Shown here piece after piece: positions 1-10,032 of a DNA stretch of 64,000 bases. The stretch lies in assembly GCF_003602095.1 (NCBI RefSeq), contig NZ_RAHH01000011.1, positions 124,001 through 188,000 on the forward strand. The letters are read 5' to 3'. A model generated the notes under the pieces. It saw nothing but the letters and a program-made list of their open reading frames with translations, did not search any database and was not told the origin of the DNA. The stretch is from Rahnella woolbedingensis. GTDB lineage: Bacteria; Pseudomonadota; Gammaproteobacteria; Enterobacterales; Enterobacteriaceae. Both the position numbers and the translations under genes were made by a program. Position 1 is the stretch's first letter. Every line of letters starts with the position of its first letter.

Positions 1-501
1 AGGCATTTCGGTCAGATCAAAGAAACCGTCGGAATCGATACCGTATTCTGCACCCGGAATATTCGGGTGACTCGGACGGCCACCGGTGGCGATCAGGATG
101 TGATCGGCAGTGATCTTCTCGCCGTTCACTTCAACGGTATGTTCGTCAACGAAGCGCGCGAAGCCTTTGATCACGTCCACTTTATTTTTGCCCAGCACGT
201 TGTCGTACGAGGTGTGGATGCGGTCGATGTAAGCGGTGCGGTTGGCGACCAGCGTTTTCCAGTTAAAGCTGTTCACGGTGGTATCAAAACCGTAATCCGG
301 GCCGTAATTGCGGATGGCTTCAGCGATTTGCGCGGCGTGCCACATCACTTTTTTCGGGACACAACCCACGTTGACGCACGTGCCGCCAAGCTCTTTAGCT
401 TCGATCAGCGCACATTTTTTCCCATACATGGCTGCACGGTTGATTGATGCGATACCGCCGCTGCCGCCGCCAATTGCCAGATAGTCATAATGTTTGGTCA
501 T
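1..501 (-). CDS. gor: Glutathione reductase, N-terminal 167 residues (cut by window edge)
   Basis: NADPH-dependent flavoenzyme that reduces glutathione disulfide in the cytoplasm. The 167 visible codons begin MTKHYDYLAIGGGSGG, an FAD-binding Rossmann glycine motif. They include the redox-active disulfide motif GGTCVNVGCVPKK near residues 40-50 and end in EYGIDSDGFFDLTEMP, the known lead-in to the NADPH domain. The chosen start is ATG at 501. An in-frame ATG at 513 would add MENP, but the GGAAA just before 501 favours the inner start. The C-terminal NADPH and dimerisation domains lie outside the window. The identification rests on near-identity to the remembered E. coli Gor N-terminus. Confidence 0.97.
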   Translation of the reverse strand, partial: MTKHYDYLAIGGGSGGIASINRAAMYGKKCALIEAKELGGTCVNVGCVPKKVMWHAAQIAEAIRNYGPDYGFDTTVNSFNWKTLVANRTAYIDRIHTSYDNVLGKNKVDVIKGFARFVDEHTVEVNGEKITADHILIATGGRPSHPNIPGAEYGIDSDGFFDLTEMP

Positions 502-633
502 CGGATTTTCCATGAGTTGTCAAAAATGAAGAACGCCATACCAGCGTCGCTAATCTTAAAAATTGTCTGAGAGTTTAGCGCGTGAATGCGTTTTGTCGCA
601 AAGATTGGATCGATGGTTGCAATAGGTTTGATA

Positions 634-660
634 GCTGAGACCTTAGAAAAAGGCCTCAGC
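634..660. terminator. Hairpin between gor and rlmJ, possible terminator
   Basis: Two 11-base arms (634-644 and 650-660) pair with one mismatch around a 5-base loop. It lies just downstream of rlmJ on the minus strand. No clear T-run follows on either strand, so terminator function is only likely. Confidence 0.45.
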
Positions 661-677
661 CAGGGGAAAAGCTTTAC

Positions 678-1520
678 TTACTCAGGCACTACCCAATTAA
701 CCGTAGTATGACCGGTACCGGAAGGTACCAGCACTTTCAGCAGCCACGGCAGAACGTTGTTCATCTGCTGCTCGAGTTTCCACGGCGGGTTAATCACAAT
801 CATGCCGGAAGCGGTCATGCCGCGCTGATCGCTGTCCGGACGCACGCCCAGTTCGATTTGCAGAATACGGCGAATGCCGGTGGCTTCGAGATCACGCAGC
901 ATTTTTTTGATTTGCTGGCGCATCACCACCGGATACCACAGCGCGTAAGTGCCGGTCGCAAAACGCTTGTAGCCTTCCTGAATCCCTTTTACCACGTCCT
1001 GATAATCGGTTTTCATTTCATACGGCGGGTCCATCAGGATCAGACCACGGCGTGAAAGCGGTGGCAACTGGGCTTTCAGCTGCTGATAACCATCGGCGCG
1101 CGCAACGCGGGTACGGTCATCTTTCTGGAATTCACTGCGCAGCAGCGGGAAATCGCTCGGGTGCAGTTCGGTCAGATGCAGTTTGTCGTCTTCGCGCAAT
1201 AACTGACGGGCAATCAGCGGCGAACCCGGGTAATAACGCAGATTTTCATTGCGGTTGAAGTGATTGACGACCGACATATACGCCGCCAGTTCTTCAGGAA
1301 TATCGTCCCGCTGCCAGATGCGTGCGATGCCTTCCAGATATTCGCCGGTGCGTTCGGCGTGTTCGCCGCTCAGCTGATAGCGCCCGGCACCCGCGTGGGT
1401 GTCGAGATAAAGGAAGGGCTTTTCTTTTTCTTTCAGGGATTCAATGATCAGGCTCTGAACGGTATGTTTCAGTACGTCAGCATGGTTGCCAGCGTGGAAG
1501 CTGTGGCGGTAACTCAACAT
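678..1520 (-). CDS. rlmJ: 23S rRNA (adenine-2030-N6)-methyltransferase RlmJ
   Basis: S-adenosylmethionine-dependent methyltransferase acting on A2030 of 23S rRNA. The 280-aa product has the full family length and begins MLSYRHSFHAGNHADVLKH, the invariant RlmJ N-terminus. A DPPYE motif near residue 165 is the N6-adenine methyltransferase motif IV that binds the target base. It is divergent from no gene and reads toward gor, as in E. coli. The name is secure from the N-terminus, the catalytic motif and the neighbourhood. Confidence 0.97.
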   Translation of the reverse strand: MLSYRHSFHAGNHADVLKHTVQSLIIESLKEKEKPFLYLDTHAGAGRYQLSGEHAERTGEYLEGIARIWQRDDIPEELAAYMSVVNHFNRNENLRYYPGSPLIARQLLREDDKLHLTELHPSDFPLLRSEFQKDDRTRVARADGYQQLKAQLPPLSRRGLILMDPPYEMKTDYQDVVKGIQEGYKRFATGTYALWYPVVMRQQIKKMLRDLEATGIRRILQIELGVRPDSDQRGMTASGMIVINPPWKLEQQMNNVLPWLLKVLVPSGTGHTTVNWVVPE

Positions 1521-1651
1521 AGGTCTTACGTTTCCGTATGATAGGTGTAGACAGTAAAATCAGTGGGTTACCGGATTTTTATACTGTACTGGGATGCAGC
1601 GGCAAGCGGCCATGATGTGCGGCACGCCTCTAATACGGCTTAGTATAAACT

Positions 1652-1695
1652 GTCTGGCGATGAAAATGGCAAAAGCCTTGCTCAAATCGCCAGAC
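1652..1695. other. Nested inverted repeat downstream of the histidine phosphatase gene
   Basis: A perfect 10-bp inverted repeat (1652-1661 GTCTGGCGAT, 1686-1695 ATCGCCAGAC) encloses a short GGC-AAAA-GCC hairpin. It lies just past the stop of the minus-strand phosphatase gene and upstream of rlmJ. It may be a terminator or mRNA 3' stabiliser. There is no strong T-run. Confidence 0.4.
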
Positions 1696-1706
1696 GGGCT
1701 GCCATC

Positions 1707-2306
1707 CTATGACGCGTTCGGACAGGTTTCAGACACGCCGTTAAGGTTTTCAGCCTCTTTTTTGAAGCTGACTTTTTGTGTCGGTGCGGATTTATCCAGT
1801 GTCACAATGAAAATACTGTCAAAATCGCTGCCCGGCCATTCAGGCACCCTATTCGGATCGCCGCCATTTTCTTTCACAATCTTTTTGACGATTTTGTCCA
1901 GATTCTTGTGCTCCCAGGCGACAAAAATCAGGGCGTTCTGGTACTTATCGTTCTGTAATTCTTTGGCTACGCCATCCGCATCATCGGCATTGTACGCAAT
2001 ATTAATCGCCTGATTCAGGCGTACCGCCGTCGGCATAATGGTTGACAGCGGGCGTAAAGAATCGCCGGGTTTTTGTTCTTTCGGACCTGAGGCGAAAATA
2101 AAATCCGGATGACCAAAACGCGACAATAAAACACCGGGCAATGCCAGTGCCCGGTTCAGCCCTTTACAGGTCAATTGCCCGCTGTTACTGGTGGGTTTCT
2201 CCCCGTGACGGACAAAAATCAGAGTTTCCCTGGCACTGGCTGTCTGGCTGACGAGTGACAGCGCGAGCAGACCACCGGCTAAATAACCCATCGTTCTTGC
2301 TTTCAT
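1707..2306 (-). CDS. Exported histidine phosphatase family protein
   Basis: A 199-aa protein of the histidine (phosphoglycerate mutase-like) phosphatase superfamily. Residues 1-25 form a signal peptide with a likely cut after TASA, so it should act in the periplasm. FVRHGEKP directly after the cut is the RHG motif holding the phospho-accepting histidine. A second candidate catalytic histidine is in AWEHKNL near residue 135. The substrate cannot be read from sequence. It lies divergent to prlC and is not part of an obvious operon. The superfamily is confident; the function is open. Confidence 0.8.
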   Translation of the reverse strand: MKARTMGYLAGGLLALSLVSQTASARETLIFVRHGEKPTSNSGQLTCKGLNRALALPGVLLSRFGHPDFIFASGPKEQKPGDSLRPLSTIMPTAVRLNQAINIAYNADDADGVAKELQNDKYQNALIFVAWEHKNLDKIVKKIVKENGGDPNRVPEWPGSDFDSIFIVTLDKSAPTQKVSFKKEAENLNGVSETCPNAS

Positions 2307-2355
2307 TAATGACGCCCTTTTGCTGAGTTAACTTAATATAGCGTGATCGCGACAT

Positions 2356-2385
2356 GGTTGAGCAATGAAGAGGCATTCCCCCATT
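2356..2385 (+). promoter_or_regulatory. Candidate heat-shock (sigma-32) promoter of prlC-rsmJ
   Basis: GGTTGAG at 2356-2362 and CCCCCATT at 2378-2385 resemble the CTTGAA and CCCCAT elements of sigma-32 promoters. prlC is heat-shock controlled in E. coli. The -35 match is poor, so this is a suggestion only. Confidence 0.35.
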
Positions 2386-2504
2386 GATTTCCCCATAACT
2401 TGACCGCATGTTAGAAGTTACGTCATCTTTAAGACGACCCGAATTCACGGCGTGGTGCGCCACAGGCGCATCAGCCCCAAACGCTATTACGAAGGACTGG
2501 CCCT

Positions 2505-4565
2505 ATGACTGAACTGCAAAACGCGTCGAATCCGCTCTTAAAACCGTTCTCCCTGCCTCCTTTCTCTGCGATCAAGCCTGAACATATTGTCCCTGCGATG
2601 AAATCCGCGATCGAAGAAAGCCGTCAGACCATTGAACGTGTCGTCGCGCAGGGCGCGCCTTACACGTGGGAAAACCTGTGTCAGCCACTGGCCGAAAGTG
2701 ACGACCGCCTGAGCCGTATCTGGTCGCCGGTCGGTCATCTCAATGCTGTGAAAAACAGCCCGGAACTGCGAGAAGCTTACGAGCAATGCCTGCCCATTCT
2801 GTCTGAGTTCAGTACCTGGACCGGCCAGCACGCCGGTTTATATCAGGCATACCGCGATTTAAAAGACAGCGAAAATTTCAGCACGCTGTCTGTTGCTCAG
2901 AAAAAAGCCATTGATAATGCGCTGCGTGATTTTGAACTGTCCGGCATTGGTTTGCCGATGGACAAACAAAAGCGTTATGGTGAAATTTCTGCACGTCTGT
3001 CCGAACTGGGCTCGACCTACAGTAACAACGTGCTCGATGCCACGATGGGCTGGAGCAAACTCATCACCGATGAGAACGACCTGAAAGGCCTGCCGGAAAG
3101 CGCACTGGCCGCCGCAAAAGCGCTGGCAGAATCGAAAGAGCAGGAAGGCTGGCTGTTAACGCTGGATATCCCGAGCTATCTGCCGGTGATCACTTACGGC
3201 GAAAACCGTGCGCTGCGTGAAGAAATGTACCGCGCGTTCGGTACCCGCGCGTCCGATCAGGGCCCGAATGCCGGTAAGTGGGATAACAGCGAAGTGATGG
3301 CTGAAGAACTGGCGCTGCGCCACGAACTGGCTCAGCTGTTAGGTTTTGACTCCTTCGCGGATATGTCGCTCGCCACCAAAATGGCGGAAAGCCCGAAACA
3401 GGTTATCGACTTCCTGAGCGGTCTGGCAACTCGTGCGCGTCCGCAGGGTGAGCAGGAGCTGGCGCAACTGCGTGCCTTCGCCAAAGATCATTTCGGCGTG
3501 GATGAAATGGAAGCCTGGGATTTGCCGTTCTATGGCGAAAAACAGAAACAGCATCTGTTCTCCATCAACGACGAGCAGCTTCGTCCGTATTTCCCTGAAC
3601 AGCGCGCGCTGGAAGGGTTGTTCGAAGTGGTGAAACGCATTTACGGCATCACTGCCAAAGAGCGTAAGGACGTAGAAACCTGGCACAAAGACGTGCGTTT
3701 CTTCGATTTGTTCGATGAAACCGGCGACCTGCGCGGCAGCTTCTATCTCGACCTGTATGCCCGCGAGCACAAGCGCGGTGGCGCATGGATGAACGACTGT
3801 GTCGGCAGTATGCGTAAAGCTGACGGCGAACTGCAAAAACCGGTCGCCTATCTGACCTGTAACTTTAACGGCCCGGTCGGCAATAAACCGGCGCTGTTCA
3901 CGCACAACGAAGTCACCACGCTGTTCCATGAGTTCGGTCACGGTCTGCATCATATGCTGACCCGCATCGACACCCCGGGCGTCGCCGGTATTGCCGGTGT
4001 GCCGTGGGATGCCGTCGAGCTGCCAAGCCAGTTTATGGAAAACTGGTGCTGGGAGCCGGATGCACTGGCGTTTATCTCCGGCCATTTCGAAACCGGCGAA
4101 CCGTTGCCGAAAGAAATGCTGGATAAAATGCTGGCAGCGAAAAACTACCAGGCGGCGCTGTTTATTCTGCGTCAGCTAGAGTTTGGTCTGTTCGATTTCC
4201 GTATGCATGCGGAATATGACCCGGCCAAAGGCGCGCAAATCCTGCAAACGCTGGCAGAAATTAAGAAACAAGTTGCCGTGGTGCCGTCACCTTCATGGGG
4301 ACGTTTCCCGCACGCCTTCAGCCACATTTTTGCCGGTGGTTATGCAGCCGGTTACTACAGCTATCTGTGGGCGGAAGTGCTGTCTGCCGATGCGTATTCG
4401 CGCTTCGAAGAAGAAGGGATTTTCAACCGGGAAACCGGTCAGTCATTCCTGGATAACATTCTGTCGCGTGGCGGTTCTGAAGAGCCAATGGAGTTGTTCA
4501 AACGCTTCCGCGGGCGTGAGCCGCAGCTGGATGCTATGCTGCGCCACTACGGAATCAAAGGATAA
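2505..4565 (+). CDS. prlC: Oligopeptidase A, M3 zinc metallopeptidase
   Basis: Cytoplasmic M3-family (thimet oligopeptidase-like) zinc endopeptidase that degrades short peptides, including signal-peptide fragments. The 686-aa product matches the family length. The HEFGH zinc-binding motif lies near residue 475 in TLFHEFGHGLHHML, and the third zinc ligand is expected in the downstream ELPSQFMENW region. The sequence begins MTELQNASNPLL. Its stop is 9 bases before the rsmJ start, so the two genes form an operon, as in E. coli. Confidence 0.97.
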   Translation: MTELQNASNPLLKPFSLPPFSAIKPEHIVPAMKSAIEESRQTIERVVAQGAPYTWENLCQPLAESDDRLSRIWSPVGHLNAVKNSPELREAYEQCLPILSEFSTWTGQHAGLYQAYRDLKDSENFSTLSVAQKKAIDNALRDFELSGIGLPMDKQKRYGEISARLSELGSTYSNNVLDATMGWSKLITDENDLKGLPESALAAAKALAESKEQEGWLLTLDIPSYLPVITYGENRALREEMYRAFGTRASDQGPNAGKWDNSEVMAEELALRHELAQLLGFDSFADMSLATKMAESPKQVIDFLSGLATRARPQGEQELAQLRAFAKDHFGVDEMEAWDLPFYGEKQKQHLFSINDEQLRPYFPEQRALEGLFEVVKRIYGITAKERKDVETWHKDVRFFDLFDETGDLRGSFYLDLYAREHKRGGAWMNDCVGSMRKADGELQKPVAYLTCNFNGPVGNKPALFTHNEVTTLFHEFGHGLHHMLTRIDTPGVAGIAGVPWDAVELPSQFMENWCWEPDALAFISGHFETGEPLPKEMLDKMLAAKNYQAALFILRQLEFGLFDFRMHAEYDPAKGAQILQTLAEIKKQVAVVPSPSWGRFPHAFSHIFAGGYAAGYYSYLWAEVLSADAYSRFEEEGIFNRETGQSFLDNILSRGGSEEPMELFKRFRGREPQLDAMLRHYGIKG

Positions 4566-4574
4566 CCTCTGCCT

Positions 4575-5321
4575 GTGAGTGTGTGTTTACTGTGTGAAGA
4601 AGGCGCCGATGAAGGCGCCTTATCTGTTCTGGCGCAGCGCTGGAGTCTGACGTCTGATCCGGATGCCATTATGGCGCTGGTGCTGACGCCTGAACGTCTG
4701 GAATTACGCAAACGTGACGAGCCAAAACTCGGCGCGATTTTTGTCGATTTTGTCGGTGGCACCATGGCGCATCGTCGTAAATTCGGCGGCGGACGCGGTG
4801 AAGCGGTAGCTAAAGCCGTCGGCATCAAAGGCAGCTATCTGCCGGATGTGGTTGACGCCACCGCAGGCCTGGGCCGCGATGCCTTTGTGCTGGCGTCTCT
4901 GGGCTGTAAGGTGCGGATGCTGGAACGTAATCCGGTAGTGGCAGCATTGCTCGATGACGGGCTGGCACGTGGCTATCGCGATGCGGAGATCGGTCCGTGG
5001 CTGCGTGAGCGCATGACGCTGCTGCACGCCTCGAGCCTGACGGCGCTTGCTGAGCTTTCGCCAAAGCCGGAAGTGGTGTATCTCGACCCGATGTATCCGC
5101 ATAAACAAAAAAGTGCGCTGGTGAAGAAAGAGATGCGGGTGTTTCAGGGATTAGTTGGCCCGGATGAAGATGCCGACGGTCTGCTGGAACCGGCGCGCCG
5201 CTTAGCGACCAAGCGCATTGTGGTAAAACGCCCGGACTACGCCCCGCCAATGGCCGATATCGCCGCACAGGCCGCCGTCGTGACCAAGAGTCACAGGTTT
5301 GATATTTATACGCCGCTGTAA
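4575..5321 (+). CDS. rsmJ: 16S rRNA (guanine-1516-N2)-methyltransferase RsmJ
   Basis: Methylates N2 of G1516 in 16S rRNA using S-adenosylmethionine. The product is 248 aa. Family landmarks are [27 protein letters not shown] (SAM-binding motif I) and [15 protein letters not shown] (motif IV). Translation starts at GTG 4575, 9 bases after the prlC stop, consistent with coupled expression. It ends just before a bidirectional terminator shared with uspA. Confidence 0.96.
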   Translation: MSVCLLCEEGADEGALSVLAQRWSLTSDPDAIMALVLTPERLELRKRDEPKLGAIFVDFVGGTMAHRRKFGGGRGEAVAKAVGIKGSYLPDVVDATAGLGRDAFVLASLGCKVRMLERNPVVAALLDDGLARGYRDAEIGPWLRERMTLLHASSLTALAELSPKPEVVYLDPMYPHKQKSALVKKEMRVFQGLVGPDEDADGLLEPARRLATKRIVVKRPDYAPPMADIAAQAAVVTKSHRFDIYTPL

Positions 5322-5356
5322 CGAGCTGGCGCTTTAGCATCTTCTGTTTTAGTCAT

Positions 5357-5396
5357 AAAAAAATGCCCGCCGGTTTCCACCTGCGGGCATTTTTTA
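5357..5396. terminator. Bidirectional terminator between rsmJ and uspA
   Basis: AATGCCCGC pairs with GCGGGCATT, with an A-run before and a T-run after. It can therefore terminate rsmJ on the plus strand and uspA on the minus strand. Confidence 0.9.
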
Positions 5397-5422
5397 TGTC
5401 AGCGTAAACGCAAGAATACGTC

Positions 5423-5863
5423 TTACGCTTCTTCTTCCTCATCGCGCAGAGGCACAATCAGCATGTCGATGTGAACGGTGTTGATCAGCTGGCGAGCAGA
5501 GGACATCAGTTTGCTCCAGAAATCCTGATGATGGCCGCACAGCACTAAATCCACGCCGTACTTGTTGATGGCATCCACCAGCACCTGCGCTAAATCACCG
5601 CTGCCGCTCAGAGTTTCTGAAATCGGGTAACCGGCGTTTTGCGACAGTTCGTTCAGCGCGTGGTGAGTTTCTTCGGAAATACGTTTCTGCATGTCACCCA
5701 GATTGACGTCGATAAGACCGGTATACAGGTCAGAATAGTTCACATCAACGTGGATCAGGGACACCTTGGCGTTGTAGGGACGCGCCATGGAAACCGCTTT
5801 CTCGACTAAAACTTTGCTCTCAGGTGAGAGGTCAACAGCAATAAGTATGTGTTTGTAAGCCAT
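5423..5863 (-). CDS. uspA: Universal stress protein A
   Basis: A 146-aa cytoplasmic universal stress protein, beginning [16 protein letters not shown]. It follows the UspA subtype. The C-terminal part ([15 protein letters not shown]...) lacks the complete G-x2-G-x9-G(S/T) loop of ATP-binding Usp proteins, as known for E. coli UspA. It is divergent to uspB, the standard arrangement. In E. coli it is induced by growth arrest and many stresses. Confidence 0.97.
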   Translation of the reverse strand: MAYKHILIAVDLSPESKVLVEKAVSMARPYNAKVSLIHVDVNYSDLYTGLIDVNLGDMQKRISEETHHALNELSQNAGYPISETLSGSGDLAQVLVDAINKYGVDLVLCGHHQDFWSKLMSSARQLINTVHIDMLIVPLRDEEEEA

Positions 5864-6202
5864 AAGAAAACTCCTTCCATAAGTCGGTTAATAGCAATAT
5901 CAGCATCATGCGAATGTCATGACTTTAGTATAGCGCCAAAATGGTGAGAGAAATCAAGCATACAGATCCCATTTCCAAATCCGGGCATCTATAGATACAA
6001 ATAATATGAACAGTTCGGGATTCGTTTCCTACACTCAATAATGCAGGCTTCTCCTGCTTTAGCAATCTTCTGTGGTACGAAAAGAGGGCGGGCGCAGTTT
6101 GCCCGGGGGTGTGAAATTGCGGAAAGGCAGGGCGAAACGTCGGGGATGTGCCGCTATTTTACCGGTGCATTGCGCGGTGTCAGTTCGCCTTGAGGGGGAA
6201 TC
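5864..6202. promoter_or_regulatory. uspA/uspB divergent intergenic region with candidate uspA -10
   Basis: A 339-bp gap without a gene. On the minus strand TATACT (complement of 5927-5932) lies about 65 bases upstream of uspA and fits a -10 element; the matching -35 is weak. No confident uspB promoter was found. uspB is sigma-S dependent in E. coli. Confidence 0.4.
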
Positions 6203-6538
6203 ATGATCAGTCCCGTTGCGCTGTTTTGGGCTTTATGTTTTGTGTGTGTCGTGAATATGCTGCGTTATTACTCTTCTTTGCGCGCATTGCTGGTGGTATT
6301 GCGCGGGTGCGATCCACTGCTGTATCAGTACGTCGATGGCGGAGGTTTTTTCACGTCGCACGGTCAGCCCAGCAAGCAAATAAGACTGGTGCGCTATATT
6401 TATGCTCAGCGCTATGTTGAACATCACGATCCTGAGTTTATCCGCCGCTGTGAAAGGGTTCGCGGTCAGTTTGTGCTTACGACTGCTCTGGTCGGACTGA
6501 TATTGATGAGCATGATTGCGATGCTCATTTGGTATTAA
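6203..6538 (+). CDS. uspB: Universal stress protein B (inner membrane)
   Basis: A 111-aa small integral membrane protein with one hydrophobic helix at each end (about residues 2-22 and 90-110) and a conserved central part containing [20 protein letters not shown]. The length equals E. coli UspB. The start ATG at 6203 is preceded by GAGGGGG. Its loss causes ethanol sensitivity in E. coli, but the molecular role is unknown. It sits between uspA and pitA as in E. coli. Confidence 0.96.
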   Translation: MISPVALFWALCFVCVVNMLRYYSSLRALLVVLRGCDPLLYQYVDGGGFFTSHGQPSKQIRLVRYIYAQRYVEHHDPEFIRRCERVRGQFVLTTALVGLILMSMIAMLIWY

Positions 6539-6580
6539 AACCTGAAGGAAACGTGAGGGAGGATGTGTGAAAAAGGAAAC

Positions 6581-6615
6581 AAAAAAGGCGACATGCTGAG
6601 CATGGTCGCCTTTTT
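6581..6615. terminator. Bidirectional terminator between uspB and pitA
   Basis: AAAAAAGGCGAC (6581-6592) pairs with GTCGCCTTTTT (6605-6615), serving the convergent uspB and pitA genes. Confidence 0.9.
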
Positions 6616-6634
6616 AATGCCGGTCAGAAAGCTA

Positions 6635-8140
6635 TCAGATAAGCTTCAGCGCAAGCCAGTACAGCACGCCGGAAAGCACAATCGACACTGGCAGAGTTAA
6701 GATCCACGCCATTGCGATATTCTTCACGGTCTTCGACTGCACACCGCCGCCATCCACAATCATGGTCCCTGCAACCGCAGAAGACAGCACGTGTGTGGTG
6801 GAAACCGGCATACCGGTGTAGCTGGCAACGCCGATGGAAACGGCTGCCGTCACCTGTGCAGACAAGCCTTGTGCATAAGTCATGCCTTTCTTGCCAATCT
6901 TCTCACCGATGGTGGTCGCCACGCGTTTCCAGCCAATCATGGTACCCAGTGCCAGCGCCAGAGCGACAGCAACGATGATCCAGATTGGAGCGTATTCAAC
7001 GGTTTGCAGAATGTCTGTTTTCAGATCGCCGAGGAAGCGTTTGTCCGCTGCAGAGGTTTCCGGCAGCTTGGCAACTTTATCCGCGGTATCAGAAACACAC
7101 ATCAGCAGGCGACGCATATGGCTGCGTTCTTCCGGTGACAGGTTGCTGTAAGACTGAAGATTGGTCAGCAGTGTTTGCGCGCGACCGATAGCGTCAAGTG
7201 CGTGGCTGCTGTCGCAGTGGAACACTATAGGCTCGTCGGTCGGTGCGATATTAACGTCAGGCGCAGGCACTATCGGCGTCTGGGCAATCACGTGCGGCAC
7301 GGCATCAACATGTTGCTGATAATACTGGCCGAGGTGCGTGACTGCGTCGCGGGTACGGGTAATGTCGTAACCGGTCGCGTTCATATTCACCACAAAACCC
7401 GCGGGTGCCACACCAATCAGAACCAGCATGATCAAGCCAATCCCCTTCTGACCATCGTTAGCGCCGTGAGAGAAACTCACGCCGATAGCCGACATAATCA
7501 GACCGGTACGTGTCCAGAATGGCGGCTTTTTCTTGCCATCTTTCTTTTCACGCTCAGCAGGTGTCAGGTGGATACGGGCATGTTTCTTGCTGCCACTCCA
7601 GTAACGGCGCAACAGGAAAATCATGGTACCCGCCATAATCATCCCGACCAGTGGTGAGATAATCAGAGAGGCGAAAATTCCAATCATTTTAGGTATGTTT
7701 AATGCATCGACCACAGAAGTGTGAGTCATTAATGCATTGGTCAGCCCTACGCCAATAATGGCGCCGATAAGCGTATGGGAGCTGGACGCCGGCAGGCCGA
7801 AATACCAGGTGCCGAGGTTCCAGATGATCGCCGCCAGTAACATAGAGAACACCATGGCAAGGCCATGTGCGGAACCTACATTGAGCAGCAAATCGGTTGG
7901 CAGTAAATGGACAATGGCATAGGCCACGCTCAAGCCACCAAAAAGGACACCAAAGAAGTTAAATACCCCTGCCATCACGACCGCTAATTGCGAACGCATT
8001 GCCCGGGTATAGATGACGGTTGCTACTGCGTTGGCCGTATCATGGAAGCCGTTGATGGCTTCATAGAACAGAACAAACAGTAACGCGAGAATCAATAAAG
8101 AACCGGTATGAATATCCAACCCGGCAAATAGATGCAGCAT
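6635..8140 (-). CDS. pitA: Low-affinity inorganic phosphate (metal-phosphate/H+) transporter PitA
   Basis: Inner-membrane symporter of the PiT family that imports neutral divalent-metal phosphate complexes with protons. The 501-aa product has the two inverted PiT signatures: [12 protein letters not shown] near residue 30 and GANDGQKG near 225. Each is followed by a GxPxSxTH block ([10 protein letters not shown] and [10 protein letters not shown]). A hydrophilic insert of about 120 residues separates the two membrane halves. The neighbours uspB and yhiN match E. coli. Confidence 0.97.
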   Translation of the reverse strand: MLHLFAGLDIHTGSLLILALLFVLFYEAINGFHDTANAVATVIYTRAMRSQLAVVMAGVFNFFGVLFGGLSVAYAIVHLLPTDLLLNVGSAHGLAMVFSMLLAAIIWNLGTWYFGLPASSSHTLIGAIIGVGLTNALMTHTSVVDALNIPKMIGIFASLIISPLVGMIMAGTMIFLLRRYWSGSKKHARIHLTPAEREKKDGKKKPPFWTRTGLIMSAIGVSFSHGANDGQKGIGLIMLVLIGVAPAGFVVNMNATGYDITRTRDAVTHLGQYYQQHVDAVPHVIAQTPIVPAPDVNIAPTDEPIVFHCDSSHALDAIGRAQTLLTNLQSYSNLSPEERSHMRRLLMCVSDTADKVAKLPETSAADKRFLGDLKTDILQTVEYAPIWIIVAVALALALGTMIGWKRVATTIGEKIGKKGMTYAQGLSAQVTAAVSIGVASYTGMPVSTTHVLSSAVAGTMIVDGGGVQSKTVKNIAMAWILTLPVSIVLSGVLYWLALKLI

Positions 8141-8460
8141 AATTGTTACGCCAGTTAGTGGTCATGAACGCCGCGCATTATCTGCGAGAACAGGGTGAGG
8201 GGAAAAGGAAAATATGACATTTTTTTGACTAAAAATAGTTTATTTATCGCACGTTATTCAATTTAATTTTTATTAATCAAAATCTTAATCCTGCTTTCCC
8301 GGCTGAAACATTTACTTACGACGTTCAAAAAGCGGACTGTGTTGCTGGTTTAAGGCGTGCCTCTCCCTTACAATCCGCGGCGTATGCGGCCACAACGCCC
8401 ATTCAGTCGGGGCAGACCCTATCTAAAACGTAGTCGAATTTTCGTAAAGAGAGGCCAAAA
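8141..8460. promoter_or_regulatory. pitA/yhiN divergent intergenic region
   Basis: A 320-bp gap, AT-rich in its middle. TACAAT at 8369-8374 is a possible yhiN -10 element. No convincing -35 and no defined operator were seen. Confidence 0.3.
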
Positions 8461-9663
8461 GTGGAACAGGTTGATGTGGTAGTCATTGGTGCAGGTGCGG
8501 CAGGCATGTTTTGTGCAGCACAGGCCGGACAGGGTGGCTGCCGGGTTCTGCTGGTGGATAACGGAAAAAAAACCGGACGTAAAATTCTGATGTCAGGCGG
8601 CGGACGCTGCAACTTCACCAATCTTTATGCTGAACCTGCTGCCTATCTTTCTGAGAATCCGCACTTCTGTAAGTCCGCGCTGGCGCGTTACACCCAGTGG
8701 GATTTTATCGATATGGTCAACCGCTACAGCATCGCCTGGCATGAGAAAACACTCGGGCAGCTTTTCTGCGACGACTCCGCGCAGCAGATTGTGGCGATGC
8801 TCGATAAAGAGTGCGAGTTGGGTAACGTCGATGTGCGCCTGCGCAGTGAAATTACCGACGTGGAGAAAACCGAAGAAGGCTTTATTATCAAGATGAATGG
8901 CTCAACTGTGAGTACTCACTCACTTGTTATCGCGAGCGGCGGACTTTCTATGCCGGGTTTGGGCGCGTCGCCATTTGGTTATCGTCTTGCCGAACAGTTT
9001 GGGCTGAAAGTACTGCCAACCCGCGCGGGGCTGGTGCCGTTTACCCTGCATAAGCCGCTGCTTGATCATTTACAGGCCCTTTCCGGTGTCTCGGTGCCCG
9101 CGGTTCTGACTGCGGAAGATGGGACTGTGTTTCGCGAAAGCATTCTGTTTACCCATCGCGGTCTTTCTGGTCCGGCTGTTTTGCAGCTTTCGAGCTACTG
9201 GCAACCTGGTGAGTTTGTAAGCGTTAACTTACTTCCTGATGTAGACCTGGCGGCGTTTCTCAATACGCAACGTCAGGAACATCCGAACCAGAGCCTGAAA
9301 AACACGCTGGCGATGCAACTGCCGAAGCGTCTGGTGGAATGTTTGCAAACACTCGGCCAGCTGCCAGATGTGACGCTTAAGCAACTGAACGCTCAGCAGC
9401 AGGCCGAACTGGTGGAACAACTGCAAAACTGGCAGGTGCAACCTAATGGCACCGAAGGTTACCGCACGGCGGAAGTGACACTCGGCGGAGTCGATACCAA
9501 AGCGTTGTCTTCAAAAACGATGGCGGCGGTAAAAGTCCCCGGTTTGTATTTCATCGGCGAAGTGGTGGATGTGACCGGCTGGCTCGGCGGCTACAACTTC
9601 CAGTGGGCCTGGAGTTCTGCCTGGGCGTGTGCGCAGGATTTGGTGGCTGAGTCGGGCAAATAA
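8461..9663 (+). CDS. yhiN: FAD-dependent oxidoreductase, YhiN/BaiN family
   Basis: A 400-aa flavoprotein of the HI0933/BaiN family. The N-terminus VDVVVIGAGAAGMFCA is the dinucleotide-binding fold. KTGRKILMSGGGRCNFTN is the family block, and the end VVDVTGWLGGYNFQWAWSSAWACAQDLV completes the FAD site. The physiological substrate is unsettled. It starts at GTG 8461, preceded by AGAGAGG. It is divergent from pitA as in E. coli. Confidence 0.9.
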   Translation: MEQVDVVVIGAGAAGMFCAAQAGQGGCRVLLVDNGKKTGRKILMSGGGRCNFTNLYAEPAAYLSENPHFCKSALARYTQWDFIDMVNRYSIAWHEKTLGQLFCDDSAQQIVAMLDKECELGNVDVRLRSEITDVEKTEEGFIIKMNGSTVSTHSLVIASGGLSMPGLGASPFGYRLAEQFGLKVLPTRAGLVPFTLHKPLLDHLQALSGVSVPAVLTAEDGTVFRESILFTHRGLSGPAVLQLSSYWQPGEFVSVNLLPDVDLAAFLNTQRQEHPNQSLKNTLAMQLPKRLVECLQTLGQLPDVTLKQLNAQQQAELVEQLQNWQVQPNGTEGYRTAEVTLGGVDTKALSSKTMAAVKVPGLYFIGEVVDVTGWLGGYNFQWAWSSAWACAQDLVAESGK

Positions 9664-9700
9664 AAAAATAAGGTCTGCACACGAGTCAATATGTCTGAAT

Positions 9701-9750
9701 AAAATGAATATTTTTAATTGTTAACAATAAAAATTTTGAATATTCATTTT
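9701..9750. repeat. Long AT-rich inverted repeat after yhiN
   Basis: AAAATGAATA (9701-9710) and TATTCATTTT (9741-9750) are perfect complements. They are centred on a second palindrome, ATTGTTAACAAT (9717-9728). It may act as a weak terminator for yhiN or as a protein-binding site. The rest of the 369-bp gap is AT-rich and holds the promoter described next. Confidence 0.5.
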
Positions 9751-9954
9751 AAATGACATTGCTCATTTTATTTTCTGCTTTTTATTTCTCCCTATAAGTG
9801 TTCACGCCGCGTTTGGCACCACTTCGGCGTTGTCAGTAATGAGTTTTCCTCCCGGATATAACGTGACCTCAATCGCAGTGACCTATTTAACTCGCGTACA
9901 GAATAAATGTAACAAAATAACCGCTAAAGAAATTCAAAATTAAACAACGGGCAG

Positions 9955-9982
9955 TTGTCATTTATTAATTAAGCACTATAGA
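9955..9982 (+). promoter_or_regulatory. Candidate sigma-70 promoter of the serine hydrolase gene
   Basis: TTGTCA (9955-9960) and TATAGA (9977-9982) are spaced by 16 bases and lie about 50 bases before the start codon. Confidence 0.55.
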
Positions 9983-10032
9983 ATGCGCCCACACTTTTTC
10001 AACCCGATCAAAAGCAGAAAAATGAAAGCAGC

